Part shown: piece after piece, positions 8,945 to 16,350 of the stretch | Position numbering within the stretch: the stretch's first letter is position 1 | How the letters are laid out: each line of letters opens with the position of its first letter | DNA from: CAZCEC01 sp964497615 | GTDB taxonomy: Bacteria > Chloroflexota > Anaerolineae > Anaerolineales > UBA6663 | Length of the DNA stretch: 45,479 bases | Assembly: GCA_964497615.1 (NCBI GenBank) | Contig: CAZCEC010000052.1 | Coordinates: 1 to 45,479, forward strand | Direction of reading: 5' to 3' | Program-made: the position numbers and the translations under genes | The notes under the pieces: generated by a model | What the model saw: the letters and a program-made list of their open reading frames with translations, nothing else | Databases searched by the model: none | Told to the model about the DNA's origin: nothing

Positions 8945-10084
8945 TCAGCGCTCCCGCGCGCGCGTGAGCTCCATCACCGACAGCCACGCGCCCTCGTCCG
9001 CGTCGGACCGCGGGGTGTTCGCATCCTTGAACCACTCCGCGGCGGAAGCGGGCGGCACGCCTTGAGACTCCATGACCGCAGCGTCCATGAAAGTCGGCGC
9101 GCCCACGCGCAGGGCCAGCGCCAGCGCATCGCTGGGCCGCGCATCGATCTCGTGCACCGCGCCGTCAGGCGTGCGCATCCACAGCGTAGCGTAGAAGGTT
9201 TCATCCTCCAGCCGCGTGACGGCGGCATGCTGCACGACTGCCCCGGCCGCGCTCAGCAGGCGCGCGATGAACTCGTACGTCATCGGCCGCTTGAACTCCT
9301 TGCCCAACAGCGCGCAAGCGATGCCGTCGCCCTCGAACCCGCCCAGCCAGATCGGCACCACCCGCTCCACGTCGCCCGCCGCGAGCAGCACCACCCGCCG
9401 GGTCGGGTCCACCAGGGCAAAATCGGTATTGCCTCGCGGCATCCACCCCAACACATCCTGAACCGTAATGCTCAACATGCGCATCTCCTCCAGCCCGCTC
9501 GCTTGTGAGCCACTCACCGGTGCCGCGGCTTCAACTTCGCCCGCCAGCATTCCCCGCAGCCGGTCGCGGGCCCGGCTCAGCCGGGCTTTGATGGTGCCCA
9601 CCGGCACGCCCGCCTGCGCGCTGATCTCGGTCAGCGACAGCCCCTCCCAATAGAAGCCCCGCACTGCCACGCGCTGGGCCGGCGGCAGTTCCTCGATGGC
9701 GGCGTTGATGTGGACGCTCAACTCCCGCGCCTCGGCCAGCGCCTCCGGCCCAGCGGCGCGTGCGCCCTCGATTCCGGTGCGCCTGTGTTCCGCCGCCACA
9801 TCCAGGGGCACGCTGGGCCGCCGCGCCCGCAGCCGCATCCGGCCCAAATTCAGCACCGTGGCATACCACCAGGCCGCAAAGCGCTCCGGCTGGCGCAGCC
9901 GGCCCAGGCTGCGAAAAGCCGCGAGGCTGGCCTCCTGCACCGCGTCTTCGGCCTCGGCGGCATCGCCCAGCAGGCGCGCGGCCAGCAGCACGGCCTGTGG
10001 CCGGTGCCGCGAGATCAACAACTCAATCGCCGCCCCGTCCCCGGCCAGCCCGCGGGCCACTAACGCGCCGTCGCTGTCATCCAT
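8945..10084 (-). CDS. ECF-type sigma factor fused to a bifunctional nuclease (BFN/DUF151) domain
   Basis: About 379 residues from ATG 10084. The first half is a sigma-70 family ECF factor: region 2 (LISRHRPQAVLLAARLLGDA, then EDAVQEASLAAFRSL and FAAWWYATVLNLGRMRLR, about 20-88) and region 4 helix-turn-helix (ELPPAQRVAVRGFYWEGLSL, then EISAQAGVPVGTIKARLSRAR, about 132-178). After a linker, residues about 203-345 form a BFN domain, with VPIWLGGFEGDGIA, RPMTYEFIARLL and DARPSDALALALR. A GTG at 10120 could extend the product by 12 residues, but the -10 box at 10093-10098 lies inside that extension, so ATG 10084 with leaderless initiation is preferred. The fusion is unusual: BFN proteins are normally stand-alone. 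Confidence 0.88.
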   Translation of the reverse strand: MDDSDGALVARGLAGDGAAIELLISRHRPQAVLLAARLLGDAAEAEDAVQEASLAAFRSLGRLRQPERFAAWWYATVLNLGRMRLRARRPSVPLDVAAEHRRTGIEGARAAGPEALAEARELSVHINAAIEELPPAQRVAVRGFYWEGLSLTEISAQAGVPVGTIKARLSRARDRLRGMLAGEVEAAAPVSGSQASGLEEMRMLSITVQDVLGWMPRGNTDFALVDPTRRVVLLAAGDVERVVPIWLGGFEGDGIACALLGKEFKRPMTYEFIARLLSAAGAVVQHAAVTRLEDETFYATLWMRTPDGAVHEIDARPSDALALALRVGAPTFMDAAVMESQGVPPASAAEWFKDANTPRSDADEGAWLSVMELTRARER

Positions 10085-10092
10085 GAACGCCA

Positions 10093-10098
10093 ATTGTA
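10093..10098 (-). promoter_or_regulatory. -10 box TACAAT of the sigma-BFN gene (leaderless spacing)
   Basis: TACAAT on the minus strand, eight bases before ATG 10084, so RNA would begin at or within two bases of the start codon. No Shine-Dalgarno sequence is present. Confidence 0.5.
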
Positions 10099-10225
10099 TG
10101 TGTATGTTGCGCGCGGACACGGAAAGGTTGCATCCTGGTGCCTGTTGCGTGTCAGGTGTCGCACATCGCGTGACAAGTTAACGCATCACGGTTCGCGCCC
10201 CGAGCCGTCCCCCTTTACCTTCCAC

Positions 10226-10290
10226 TTATCGTCCTTCGTCTTCCATCCTTCGTCTTCCGTCTGTCGTCTGCCGTCGGTCATTCGTCGGCG
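10226..10290. repeat. TTCGTCY heptamer repeat, copy B
   Basis: Degenerate tandem units (TCGTCCT, TCGTCTT, CGTCTTC, CGTCTGT) in the divergent spacer between the sigma-BFN gene and purE, ending about 15 bases before the purE -10 box. Confidence 0.75.
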
Positions 10291-10305
10291 CCTCTCAATT
10301 GACGG

Positions 10306-10311
10306 TACAAT
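10306..10311 (+). promoter_or_regulatory. -10 box TACAAT of purE (leaderless spacing)
   Basis: TACAAT eight bases before ATG 10320, the same geometry as the divergent sigma-BFN promoter. It argues against the upstream start at 10299, which lies before the -10 box. Confidence 0.5.
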
Positions 10312-10319
10312 GCTCCCCC

Positions 10320-10838
10320 ATGACCACCGAAATGCCTTCTCCTTCACCCCTTGTCGGCGTCATCATGGGCAGCCAGTCCGATTGGGAAACGATGCAGCAC
10401 GCCGCCGCGACCCTGGCCCGCCTGGACGTGCCGCACGAGTGCGCCATCGTCTCCGCCCACCGCACTCCCGCCCGCCTGGCCGAGTACGCCGCCGCCGCCG
10501 AGGCGCGCGGCCTCCAGGTCATCATCGCCGGCGCGGGCGGCGCGGCGCACCTGCCCGGCATGGTCGCCGCGCAGACTATCCTGCCCGTGCTGGGTGTGCC
10601 GGTGGAGAGCCACGCGCTCAAGGGCCTGGACTCGCTCCTCTCCATCGTGCAGATGCCGGGGGGTGTGCCCGTCGGCACCCTCGCCATCGGCAAGGCCGGC
10701 GCCATCAACGCCGCGCTGCTGGCCGCCGCCATCTTGGCCCTTAGCCGCCCGGACCTGCGCGAACGCCTGCGCGCCTTCCGCGACGCACAGACGCGCACGG
10801 TGCTGGAGACGAAGCTGCCCGTGGAGCGCGACGAGTAA
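10320..10838 (+). CDS. purE: N5-carboxyaminoimidazole ribonucleotide mutase PurE
   Basis: 172 residues. Class I PurE converts N5-CAIR to CAIR in purine synthesis. Family signatures are VGVIMGSQSDWETMQHAA, the SAHRTPARL loop with the catalytic His, IIAGAGGAAHLPGMVAAQT, LPVLGVPVESHALKGLDSLLSIVQMPGGVPVGTLAIGKAGA read in short blocks, and NAALLAAAILAL. Start chosen at ATG 10320 because the TACAAT box precedes it directly. purK follows after 91 bases of repeat, matching the two-enzyme bacterial route. Confidence 0.96.
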   Translation: MTTEMPSPSPLVGVIMGSQSDWETMQHAAATLARLDVPHECAIVSAHRTPARLAEYAAAAEARGLQVIIAGAGGAAHLPGMVAAQTILPVLGVPVESHALKGLDSLLSIVQMPGGVPVGTLAIGKAGAINAALLAAAILALSRPDLRERLRAFRDAQTRTVLETKLPVERDE

Positions 10839-10844
10839 CTGCCA

Positions 10845-10918
10845 CAGACGACGAAGGACGAAAGACGGACGACGAAGCAGGCCAACTCGTCCTTCGTCCA
10901 TCGTCTTTCGTCCCGCTT
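10845..10918. repeat. TTCGTCY heptamer repeat, copy C, in inverted arrangement
   Basis: The purE-purK spacer first carries the purine form (GACGAAGGACGAAAGACG) and then, after about 30 bases, the pyrimidine form (CGTCCTTCGTCCATCGTC). The two halves can pair imperfectly, so the transcript could fold into a hairpin between the two cistrons. Confidence 0.75.
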
Positions 10919-10929
10919 CACACCTCCCC

Positions 10930-12090
10930 ATGCCTCCCACTCCCCCCATCCTCCCCGGCTCCACCCTCGGCCTCCTCGGCTCCGGCCAGCTCGGCCGGAT
11001 GCTGGCGCTGGAGGCCCGCCGCCTTGGCTACCGGGTGCAAGTCTTCTCGCCCGAGCGCGATTCGCCCGCCGGCCAGGTGGCCGACCGAGAACGCGTGGCC
11101 GACTACACCGACCTGGACGCCGTGCGCGCCTTTGCCCGCGCGGTGGATGTCGTGACCTACGAGTTCGAGAACGTCCCCGTCGCCACCGCCCAGGCCGCCG
11201 CCGAGCGTGCCCCGCTGCGGCCAGGCCCCCACGCCCTGCACATCGCCCAAAACCGCCAGCGCGAGAAGGACTTCCTCCGGTCAGCGGGGTTGCCCGTGCC
11301 GCGCTACCGGCCCGTCGCGTCGCTGGCCGATCTCGCGCCCGGCCTGGAACACGTCGGCCTGCCAGCCGTGCTCAAGACGGCGGCCTCCGGCTACGACGGC
11401 AAGGGCCAGGTGAAGATTGAGCGCCGCGAAGACGCGGGCGCGGCCTGGGACGCCATCGGCCAGCAGCCGGCGGTGCTCGAAGCCTGGGTGCCGTTCGAAC
11501 GCGAGCTATCCGTTGTCGCCGCGCGCGGCCTCGACGGCGCCTTTGCTCACTATGGCGTGATCGAGAACACGCACGTGAACCACATCCTGGATGTCTCCGT
11601 CGCGCCCGCCGCCGTGCCCCTCACCGTGCTGGCCCAGGCGGTTGAGATCGCCCGCGCTGTGCTGGTGAAACTGGATGTCGTGGGCGTGCTGTGCGTGGAG
11701 TTCTTCCTGACGCGCGACCACGAACTGCTCGTCAACGAGATCGCCCCCCGCCCGCACAACTCCGGCCACTTCACACTCGACGCCTGCGCCACCAGCCAGT
11801 TCGAACAGCAATTGCGCGCCGTCTGCGGCCTGCCCCTCGGCAGCACCGCCCAGCCCCGCCCCGCCGCCATGGCCAACCTGCTGGGCGATCTGTGGGCCAA
11901 TGGCGAGCCAAACTGGGCCGGCGTCCTCGCCCAGCCCGGCCTGCGCCTGCACCTCTATGGTAAGCGCCAGCCGCGCCCCGGCCGCAAAATGGGCCACCTC
12001 ACCGCCCTCGGCGACGACGCGCGGGAGCGAGTGTTGCGTGCCCGCGCGCTGCTCCAGCGAGACGAAGGACGAACGACGAAGGACGAATGA
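10930..12090 (+). CDS. purK: N5-carboxyaminoimidazole ribonucleotide synthase PurK
   Basis: 386 residues, ATP-grasp enzyme that carboxylates AIR with ATP and bicarbonate to N5-CAIR, the substrate of PurE. Visible motifs are LGLLGSGQLGRMLALEARRLGY at the N-terminus, FENVP, LPAVLKTAASGYDGKGQ (ATP-binding loop), FERELSVV, and EIAPRPHNSGHFTLDAC near 270. ATG 10930 begins directly after the upstream repeat. The last residues, RDEGRTTKDE, are encoded by a heptamer repeat copy and match the tail of the ABC exporter at the window start; the family proper ends just before. The stop overlaps the next start as ATGA. Confidence 0.96.
   Translation: MPPTPPILPGSTLGLLGSGQLGRMLALEARRLGYRVQVFSPERDSPAGQVADRERVADYTDLDAVRAFARAVDVVTYEFENVPVATAQAAAERAPLRPGPHALHIAQNRQREKDFLRSAGLPVPRYRPVASLADLAPGLEHVGLPAVLKTAASGYDGKGQVKIERREDAGAAWDAIGQQPAVLEAWVPFERELSVVAARGLDGAFAHYGVIENTHVNHILDVSVAPAAVPLTVLAQAVEIARAVLVKLDVVGVLCVEFFLTRDHELLVNEIAPRPHNSGHFTLDACATSQFEQQLRAVCGLPLGSTAQPRPAAMANLLGDLWANGEPNWAGVLAQPGLRLHLYGKRQPRPGRKMGHLTALGDDARERVLRARALLQRDEGRTTKDE
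12057..12090 (+). repeat. TTCGTCY heptamer repeat, copy D, inside the purK 3' end
   Basis: Four units of the purine form (GACGAAG, GACGAAC, GACGAAG, GACGAAT) form the last codons of purK and also supply the ATG of rlmD. A repeat here therefore shapes both a protein tail and a start codon. Confidence 0.85.
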
Positions 12091-13400
12091 TTGACCTCAC
12101 CATTGAGACGCTGACCCACGCCGCCGAGGGCCTCGCCCGCCATGACGGCCGCGCCGTGTTCGTGCCGTTCGCGCTGCCCGGCGAGGTCGTGCGCGTGGAG
12201 ATCGTGGAAGAGAGGAAAAACTACGCCCGCGCCCGGCTGGTGGAAGTGCTCCAAGCCGCCCCCGAGCGGGTCGCGCCCCTATGCCCCCATCACTTCGCCC
12301 TGGAGCCGGCCGCCGGGCCGGGGCCGGCGCGCGCCGGGCTGGCCTGCGGTGGCTGCCAATTGCAGCACCTGGACTACGCCGCCCAACTGGATTTCAAGAC
12401 CCGCCTGGTGCGCGAACAACTCACACGCCTGGGCGGACTGGCGGATCCGCCGGTGCGCCCCGCCCTGGCCTCGCCCCAGCCCTTCAACTACCGCAACCAC
12501 ATCCAGTTCGCGCTGACGCCCACCGGCCAGCTTGGGTTCCGCGCCGCGCAGTCGCACACCGTCGTGCCCATCGCCGAGTGTCACCTCATCGAGCCGGCCT
12601 TGGCGGCCCTGTTCCCCCGCATCGCCGTCGAGCCGGAAGCGGACGTCCAGCAAGCCTGGGAGCGCATCTCCCTGCGCGCCGGGTCGGACGACGACGTGCT
12701 GGTGGTGTTCGAGGGCCGGCCCGAAGCGCCGGAGATCGAGATTGACCTGCCCGTGTCGGCGGCGCTGGTGCGGCCCGACGGCTCCACCCTGGCCCTCGCC
12801 GGGCGCGACTACGTGGTGCTGGAGGTGCGCGGCCGTCCGTTCCGCGTCTCGGCCCAGTCGTTCTTCCAGGTCAACACCCTCGCCGCCGATCTGCTGGTGG
12901 GGCTGGTAGTGGATGGGCTGGGGCTCAAGGGCGGCGAGGCCGTGCTCGACCTCTACAGCGGCGTGGGCCTGTTCTCCGCCTTCATCGCGCCCATCGCCGC
13001 AAGGGTGGTCGGCGTGGAGGCCTACGCGCCCGCCGTCCTCGACGCCGCCGTCAACCTGGACGACTTCGACAACGTGGAGATTTACGAGGCCCCGGTGGAG
13101 GCAGCCCTGCCGGCCCTGGCCGGGCGCTTCGACCTCGCCGTGCTCGACCCGCCCCGCACCGGCTGCGCCCCCGCCGCGCTCGACGCCCTGGCCGCCCTGG
13201 AGGTGGCACGGATCGTGTACGTCTCCTGCGATGCCGCCACCCTGGCCCGCGACCTCAAGCGGCTCGCGGCCCTCGGCTACCGGCTGGATTGGGCGCAGCC
13301 CGTGGACCTCTTCCCGCAGACCCACCACGTGGAGTGTGTCGCCGTCCTAAGTAAGGAGGAAGCTTTGGCCTCCAGCGAGACCAGTCAAACGCCGCGCTAG
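12087..13400 (+). CDS. rlmD: 23S rRNA (uracil-C5)-methyltransferase, RlmD/RumA family
   Basis: 437 residues. SAM-dependent m5U methyltransferase of 23S rRNA (U1939 in E. coli for RlmD; the exact site here is inferred). The TRAM-like N-terminus is followed by Fe-S cluster cysteines Cys66, Cys87, Cys90 (CGGCQ) and Cys165, then the RNA-binding FNYRNH region, SAM motif VLDLYSGVGLFSAF, LDPPRTGC, and the catalytic Cys381 in IVYVSCDAATLARDLK. The C-terminal QPVDLFPQTHHVECVAVL is a family hallmark. It overlaps purK by ATGA, so it is likely translated with the purine genes. Confidence 0.93.
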   Translation: MIDLTIETLTHAAEGLARHDGRAVFVPFALPGEVVRVEIVEERKNYARARLVEVLQAAPERVAPLCPHHFALEPAAGPGPARAGLACGGCQLQHLDYAAQLDFKTRLVREQLTRLGGLADPPVRPALASPQPFNYRNHIQFALTPTGQLGFRAAQSHTVVPIAECHLIEPALAALFPRIAVEPEADVQQAWERISLRAGSDDDVLVVFEGRPEAPEIEIDLPVSAALVRPDGSTLALAGRDYVVLEVRGRPFRVSAQSFFQVNTLAADLLVGLVVDGLGLKGGEAVLDLYSGVGLFSAFIAPIAARVVGVEAYAPAVLDAAVNLDDFDNVEIYEAPVEAALPALAGRFDLAVLDPPRTGCAPAALDALAALEVARIVYVSCDAATLARDLKRLAALGYRLDWAQPVDLFPQTHHVECVAVLSKEEALASSETSQTPR

Positions 13401-13421
13401 GGTGTAGAGACAGTGCGGCCT

Positions 13422-13448
13422 GCCCCCTGCATCCTCACAGCGGGGGGC
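13422..13448 (+). terminator. possible hairpin terminator after rlmD
   Basis: GCCCCCTG at 13422 pairs with CAG-C-GGGGGC ending at 13448 (one bulge), 22 bases after the rlmD stop. No T run follows, so Rho-independent termination is uncertain. Confidence 0.35.
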
Positions 13449-13471
13449 GCGCCGTCTCCGACTCGCCACTA

Positions 13472-13500
13472 TTGACCAAACCGAATTTTAACTTTAGAAT
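13472..13500 (+). promoter_or_regulatory. promoter TTGACC-N17-TAGAAT of the response-regulator/Tat-protein operon
   Basis: One of the best sigma-70-type promoters in the window, with optimal 17-base spacing. It leaves a leader of about 65 bases before GTG 13573, in which CGTTCCC and GGGGACG around 13522-13538 can form a small hairpin. Confidence 0.7.
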
Positions 13501-13572
13501 GCCGCCGGTCTCATCCAAATCCGTTCCCGAGGGGGACGCTAACAAGTCAATCCTGAGAGTTGAGCCCAGCCT

Positions 13573-14190
13573 GTGACGATCAGCACCGGTCCGATCCTGG
13601 TGGTGGAAGACATTGCCGCCGTCCGCGAATTGATAGAAGTCCAGCTCCGCCTGCGCGGCTACGACGTCATCGTCGCCCGCGACGGGCAGGAGGCGGTGGC
13701 GATGGCCCACATGGCCCGCCCGGCCGTCGTCGTCACCGATATCCTCATGCCCCGGCTGGATGGCTTCGCGCTGGCCCACCAACTGCGCGCCGACCCGCAC
13801 ACCTGCCAGATCCCCATCATCTTCCTGTCCGCCACCTACGTCTCGGCCGAGGATGAGCGCTTCGCCCTGCACCTGGGCGCGATGCGCTTCCTGCCCAAGC
13901 CGGTGGATGCTGATGAGCTGTTCATCGCCGTCGCCGACGCCCTGACCGGCCAGTCCCGCCCGGTCTCCACCCTCTCCGAGCGTGATTTCTATTCCGGCTA
14001 CCGCCAGCGCCTGGAAGCCAAGCTGCGCCAGAAGTCCGCGCAGATCAGCCGCAACCAGCAGCAGCTCGAGGCCGCGCCGCCCGACCTGCGCGAGAACTAC
14101 CGCAAGCTCCTGGCCGAGGCCCAGGAGCAGTTCGACGAGATTCAGCGCGAGTTGGGCGTGCTGGTGACGGTCATGCAGGGGTTGAATTGA
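13573..14190 (+). CDS. response regulator with C-terminal helical domain
   Basis: 205 residues. The receiver domain (about 1-125) is intact: Glu12-Asp13 acid pocket, phospho-acceptor Asp56 in VVVTDILMPRLDGF, the Ser in IIFLSATY, and Lys in RFLPKPVDADEL. The rest (FYSGYRQRLEAKLRQKSAQI onward) is charged and probably coiled coil, with no recognisable DNA-binding output domain, so it may signal by protein contact. GTG start with a weak GAGAG site. Its stop overlaps the TTG start of the Tat-exported protein, so the two are one unit. Confidence 0.88.
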   Translation: MTISTGPILVVEDIAAVRELIEVQLRLRGYDVIVARDGQEAVAMAHMARPAVVVTDILMPRLDGFALAHQLRADPHTCQIPIIFLSATYVSAEDERFALHLGAMRFLPKPVDADELFIAVADALTGQSRPVSTLSERDFYSGYRQRLEAKLRQKSAQISRNQQQLEAAPPDLRENYRKLLAEAQEQFDEIQRELGVLVTVMQGLN

Positions 14191-14900
14191 CCAGTCGCGT
14201 TTCGCGCCGGGCCTTTCTCAGTTCCGCCGGGGCGCTGGCGGCGGCCGCCGTCCTGGCGCGCCTCATCCCCAGCCACACGGCCAGCGCGCCCGCCACCCTC
14301 CCCCGCGCGCCCGGCCTGCGCCTCGCCTCCGCCCTCCCACTGCCGGTCCCCCACGTCCATTCCAACTACCTGGCCGCTTGGACGGACGACCGGCTGGACC
14401 GCTTTGATCTGATCCTGGCCCCCGCCTATGCCGCCGCCGCCCTCATCGCGCGCGGGCGGCTGGCCCGCCTCAGTGGTCCCCGCGGCCGCGCCCACGACCC
14501 GGATGGCGCCTACACCGTGCCCTTCACCTACCTTGTAGGAGTGCCCGAGAGCTCCGCCAGTGTGCCCGCCGACCCGCGCGTGGCTTTGGGGGCCGCGCTC
14601 ATGCGGCGAGGCCACTCGCCCAACGACCCGCACCCCGGCCGCGTGGCGCAAGCCCTCGCCGACCTGGCCAATCCATGGCTGGGCGCAACCTCAGCCATTT
14701 CCCTGCTCGACCCGGCGCAGGCCGCCCGCCTGGCCCAGCCTGGCGCGAGCATGATGCTGATCGAATACGATTGGGTGATCCCCGCCGCCTCGGCGCGCCC
14801 TGCCGCAGCCGCCGCCTTCGTGGCCGCACTGACGCCCCCCCTGCCGCCTGCCCTGCCCGGAGTGCGGCTGTACCCCGTGATGCCGTTGAACGCCTCGTAG
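14187..14900 (+). CDS. Tat-exported solute-binding-like protein (spermidine/putrescine type)
   Basis: 237 residues starting at TTG 14187, which overlaps the response-regulator TGA. The N-terminus has a twin-arginine signal (SRRAFLSSAGALAAAAVLA). The mature part resembles periplasmic polyamine-binding proteins of the PotD type: DRFDLILAPAYAAAALIARG (placement and loss of the bound state), TVPFTYLVGVP, and MMLIEYDWVIPAASARPAAAAAFVAAL, the usual late motif before the C-terminal helices. It is shorter than a complete binding protein (about 330 residues) and no transporter genes are adjacent, so it may be a degenerate ligand sensor for the co-encoded response regulator; that role is inference. Confidence 0.6.
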   Translation: MTSRVSRRAFLSSAGALAAAAVLARLIPSHTASAPATLPRAPGLRLASALPLPVPHVHSNYLAAWTDDRLDRFDLILAPAYAAAALIARGRLARLSGPRGRAHDPDGAYTVPFTYLVGVPESSASVPADPRVALGAALMRRGHSPNDPHPGRVAQALADLANPWLGATSAISLLDPAQAARLAQPGASMMLIEYDWVIPAASARPAAAAAFVAALTPPLPPALPGVRLYPVMPLNAS

Positions 14901-14933
14901 CGCGGGTGCTTCTGCGTAGCAGCCCCGCGACGG

Positions 14934-14951
14934 CGGCGGTCTTTGCCGCCG
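14934..14951. terminator. CGGCGG-CCGCCG hairpin between convergent genes (repeat copy 1)
   Basis: Perfect 6-bp stem with loop TCTTTG, followed by GAACCCGGC, between the Tat protein (+) and the M20 gene (-). A second hairpin, GCGGG-TGCT...AGCA-GCCCCGC, lies just upstream at 14901-14928. The block recurs at 19404-19432. It could end transcription from either side, or simply be an interspersed repeat. Confidence 0.4.
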
Positions 14952-15006
14952 AACCCGGCTGGACCAATCAGGCGCAGGTTGATAAGCGATAGGCGCTGAA
15001 CGAGAG

Positions 15007-16350
15007 TCAGCCAGCCGCGAACTCCTTGATAAACTCGCCTATGAAGCGCTGGCCCATCCAATAATCATCCAGCCGAATATGCTCGTTGGGCGCGTGGGCG
15101 CGCGAGCCTTGATGCGTGATACCCGCCAGCACCGCCGGAATGCCCAGCATGTCCGACAGCGGATACATCGGCCCGGAGCCGGCCATGCGCGGGTACATCA
15201 CCGGGTCCGCGCCATACACCGTGCGCGCGGCGCGGATGGCGGCCTGCACCACGGCGGCGTCGGCGGAGGAGTGGGCCGTGTGCTCGCCCGCAAACGGCAC
15301 GATCTCGATATCGCCGAAGCCGCGCTGGTCCAGGTGCTGGCGCAGCAGCTGGTGCACCACCTCAGGCGTCAGGTCCGGCACCAGGCGGAAGTCCAGCTTG
15401 ACGCGCGCCTCCTTGGGCAGCACGGTCTTGGTGCCCTCGCCGGTGTAGCCGCTCTCCAGCCCGCAGATGGTCAGGGTGGGGTTGAAGTAGTAGGCCCGCT
15501 TGGCCTGCTGCCCGTCCATGTCGTTGATGAAGCGCTTCGCCCCATACAGGCTCTTGATCTTCTCCGCGTCGTAAGGCAGCCGGTCCACCATCTCCAACTC
15601 GGCGGATGTGGGCGGCCGGACGTGGTCCCAGTAGCCGTCCACGGCGATGCGGTCGTCGGGCGTCTTGAGCGTGTTCAGCGCCCACACCAGCCGCCAGGCG
15701 GCGTTGGGCAGCACCGGCGCATTGGCCGAGTGCGCGTCGGTGTCCAGCAGTTTCAGCCGTAATTCAAAATAGGCGATGCCCTTCAGCCCCAGCCACAGGC
15801 TGAACTGGTCCAGCTCATTCCGCCCGCCGGTCTCCCACAGGCAGCCATCCGCCTGGAGGCGGGCGGCGTGCGTGCGGGCAAAGCCTTCCAGGTTGGGGCT
15901 GCCGATCTCCTCCTCGCCCTCGATGACCCACTTGATCTTGAGTGGCAGCGGGCCTTGCGTCGCCAACCATGCCTCGATGGCCTGCATCCGGCACATCTGG
16001 TCGCCCTTGTTGTCGGCCACGCCGCGCGCGAACAACTTCCCGTCGCGCACGGTCGGCTCCCACGGCGGCGAGTCCCACAAGTCCAGCGGCTCGGGCGGCT
16101 GCACGTCATAGTGGTCGTAGATCAGCAGGGTCTTGGGCCCGTCGCCCAATTCGCCATACACCACCGGGTGCCCGCCGGTGGGCAGGATTTCGACCTTGAA
16201 GCCGCGCGCCTCCAGCCGGGTCTTGGCCAGCGCCGCCATCTCGGCCATGCCCATGTTCTGCGCCGCCACGCTGGGCTGCGTCAGATAGTGCTTCAGTTCG
16301 GCCAGGAACTGCTCGCGGTGCGCGTCGAGATACTCGTAGAAGGCTTGCAT
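15007..16350 (-). CDS. M20 family metallopeptidase (dipeptidase-like)
   Basis: 447 residues. Cytosolic zinc-dependent aminoacyl hydrolase of the M20A/M20F (CNDP-dipeptidase-like) group. Metal and catalytic residues are visible: His80 and Asp82 in IYDHYDVQP, Asp113 in GVADNKGD, the catalytic Glu of VIEGEEEIGS (144-151), a Glu in CLWETGG and the late His in ITHQGSRAHAPNEH. The lid/dimer domain lies between about 190 and 330. The start is ATG 16350, sharing a base with the surE TGA (TGATG), rather than TTG 16353. Co-translated with surE. Confidence 0.93.
   Translation of the reverse strand: MQAFYEYLDAHREQFLAELKHYLTQPSVAAQNMGMAEMAALAKTRLEARGFKVEILPTGGHPVVYGELGDGPKTLLIYDHYDVQPPEPLDLWDSPPWEPTVRDGKLFARGVADNKGDQMCRMQAIEAWLATQGPLPLKIKWVIEGEEEIGSPNLEGFARTHAARLQADGCLWETGGRNELDQFSLWLGLKGIAYFELRLKLLDTDAHSANAPVLPNAAWRLVWALNTLKTPDDRIAVDGYWDHVRPPTSAELEMVDRLPYDAEKIKSLYGAKRFINDMDGQQAKRAYYFNPTLTICGLESGYTGEGTKTVLPKEARVKLDFRLVPDLTPEVVHQLLRQHLDQRGFGDIEIVPFAGEHTAHSSADAAVVQAAIRAARTVYGADPVMYPRMAGSGPMYPLSDMLGIPAVLAGITHQGSRAHAPNEHIRLDDYWMGQRFIGEFIKEFAAG

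Noticed and set aside
10141..10180. TGTCGC...GTGACA imperfect dyad upstream of the sigma-BFN gene as an operator
   Set aside because: Only about six matching pairs with an irregular centre; too weak to claim.
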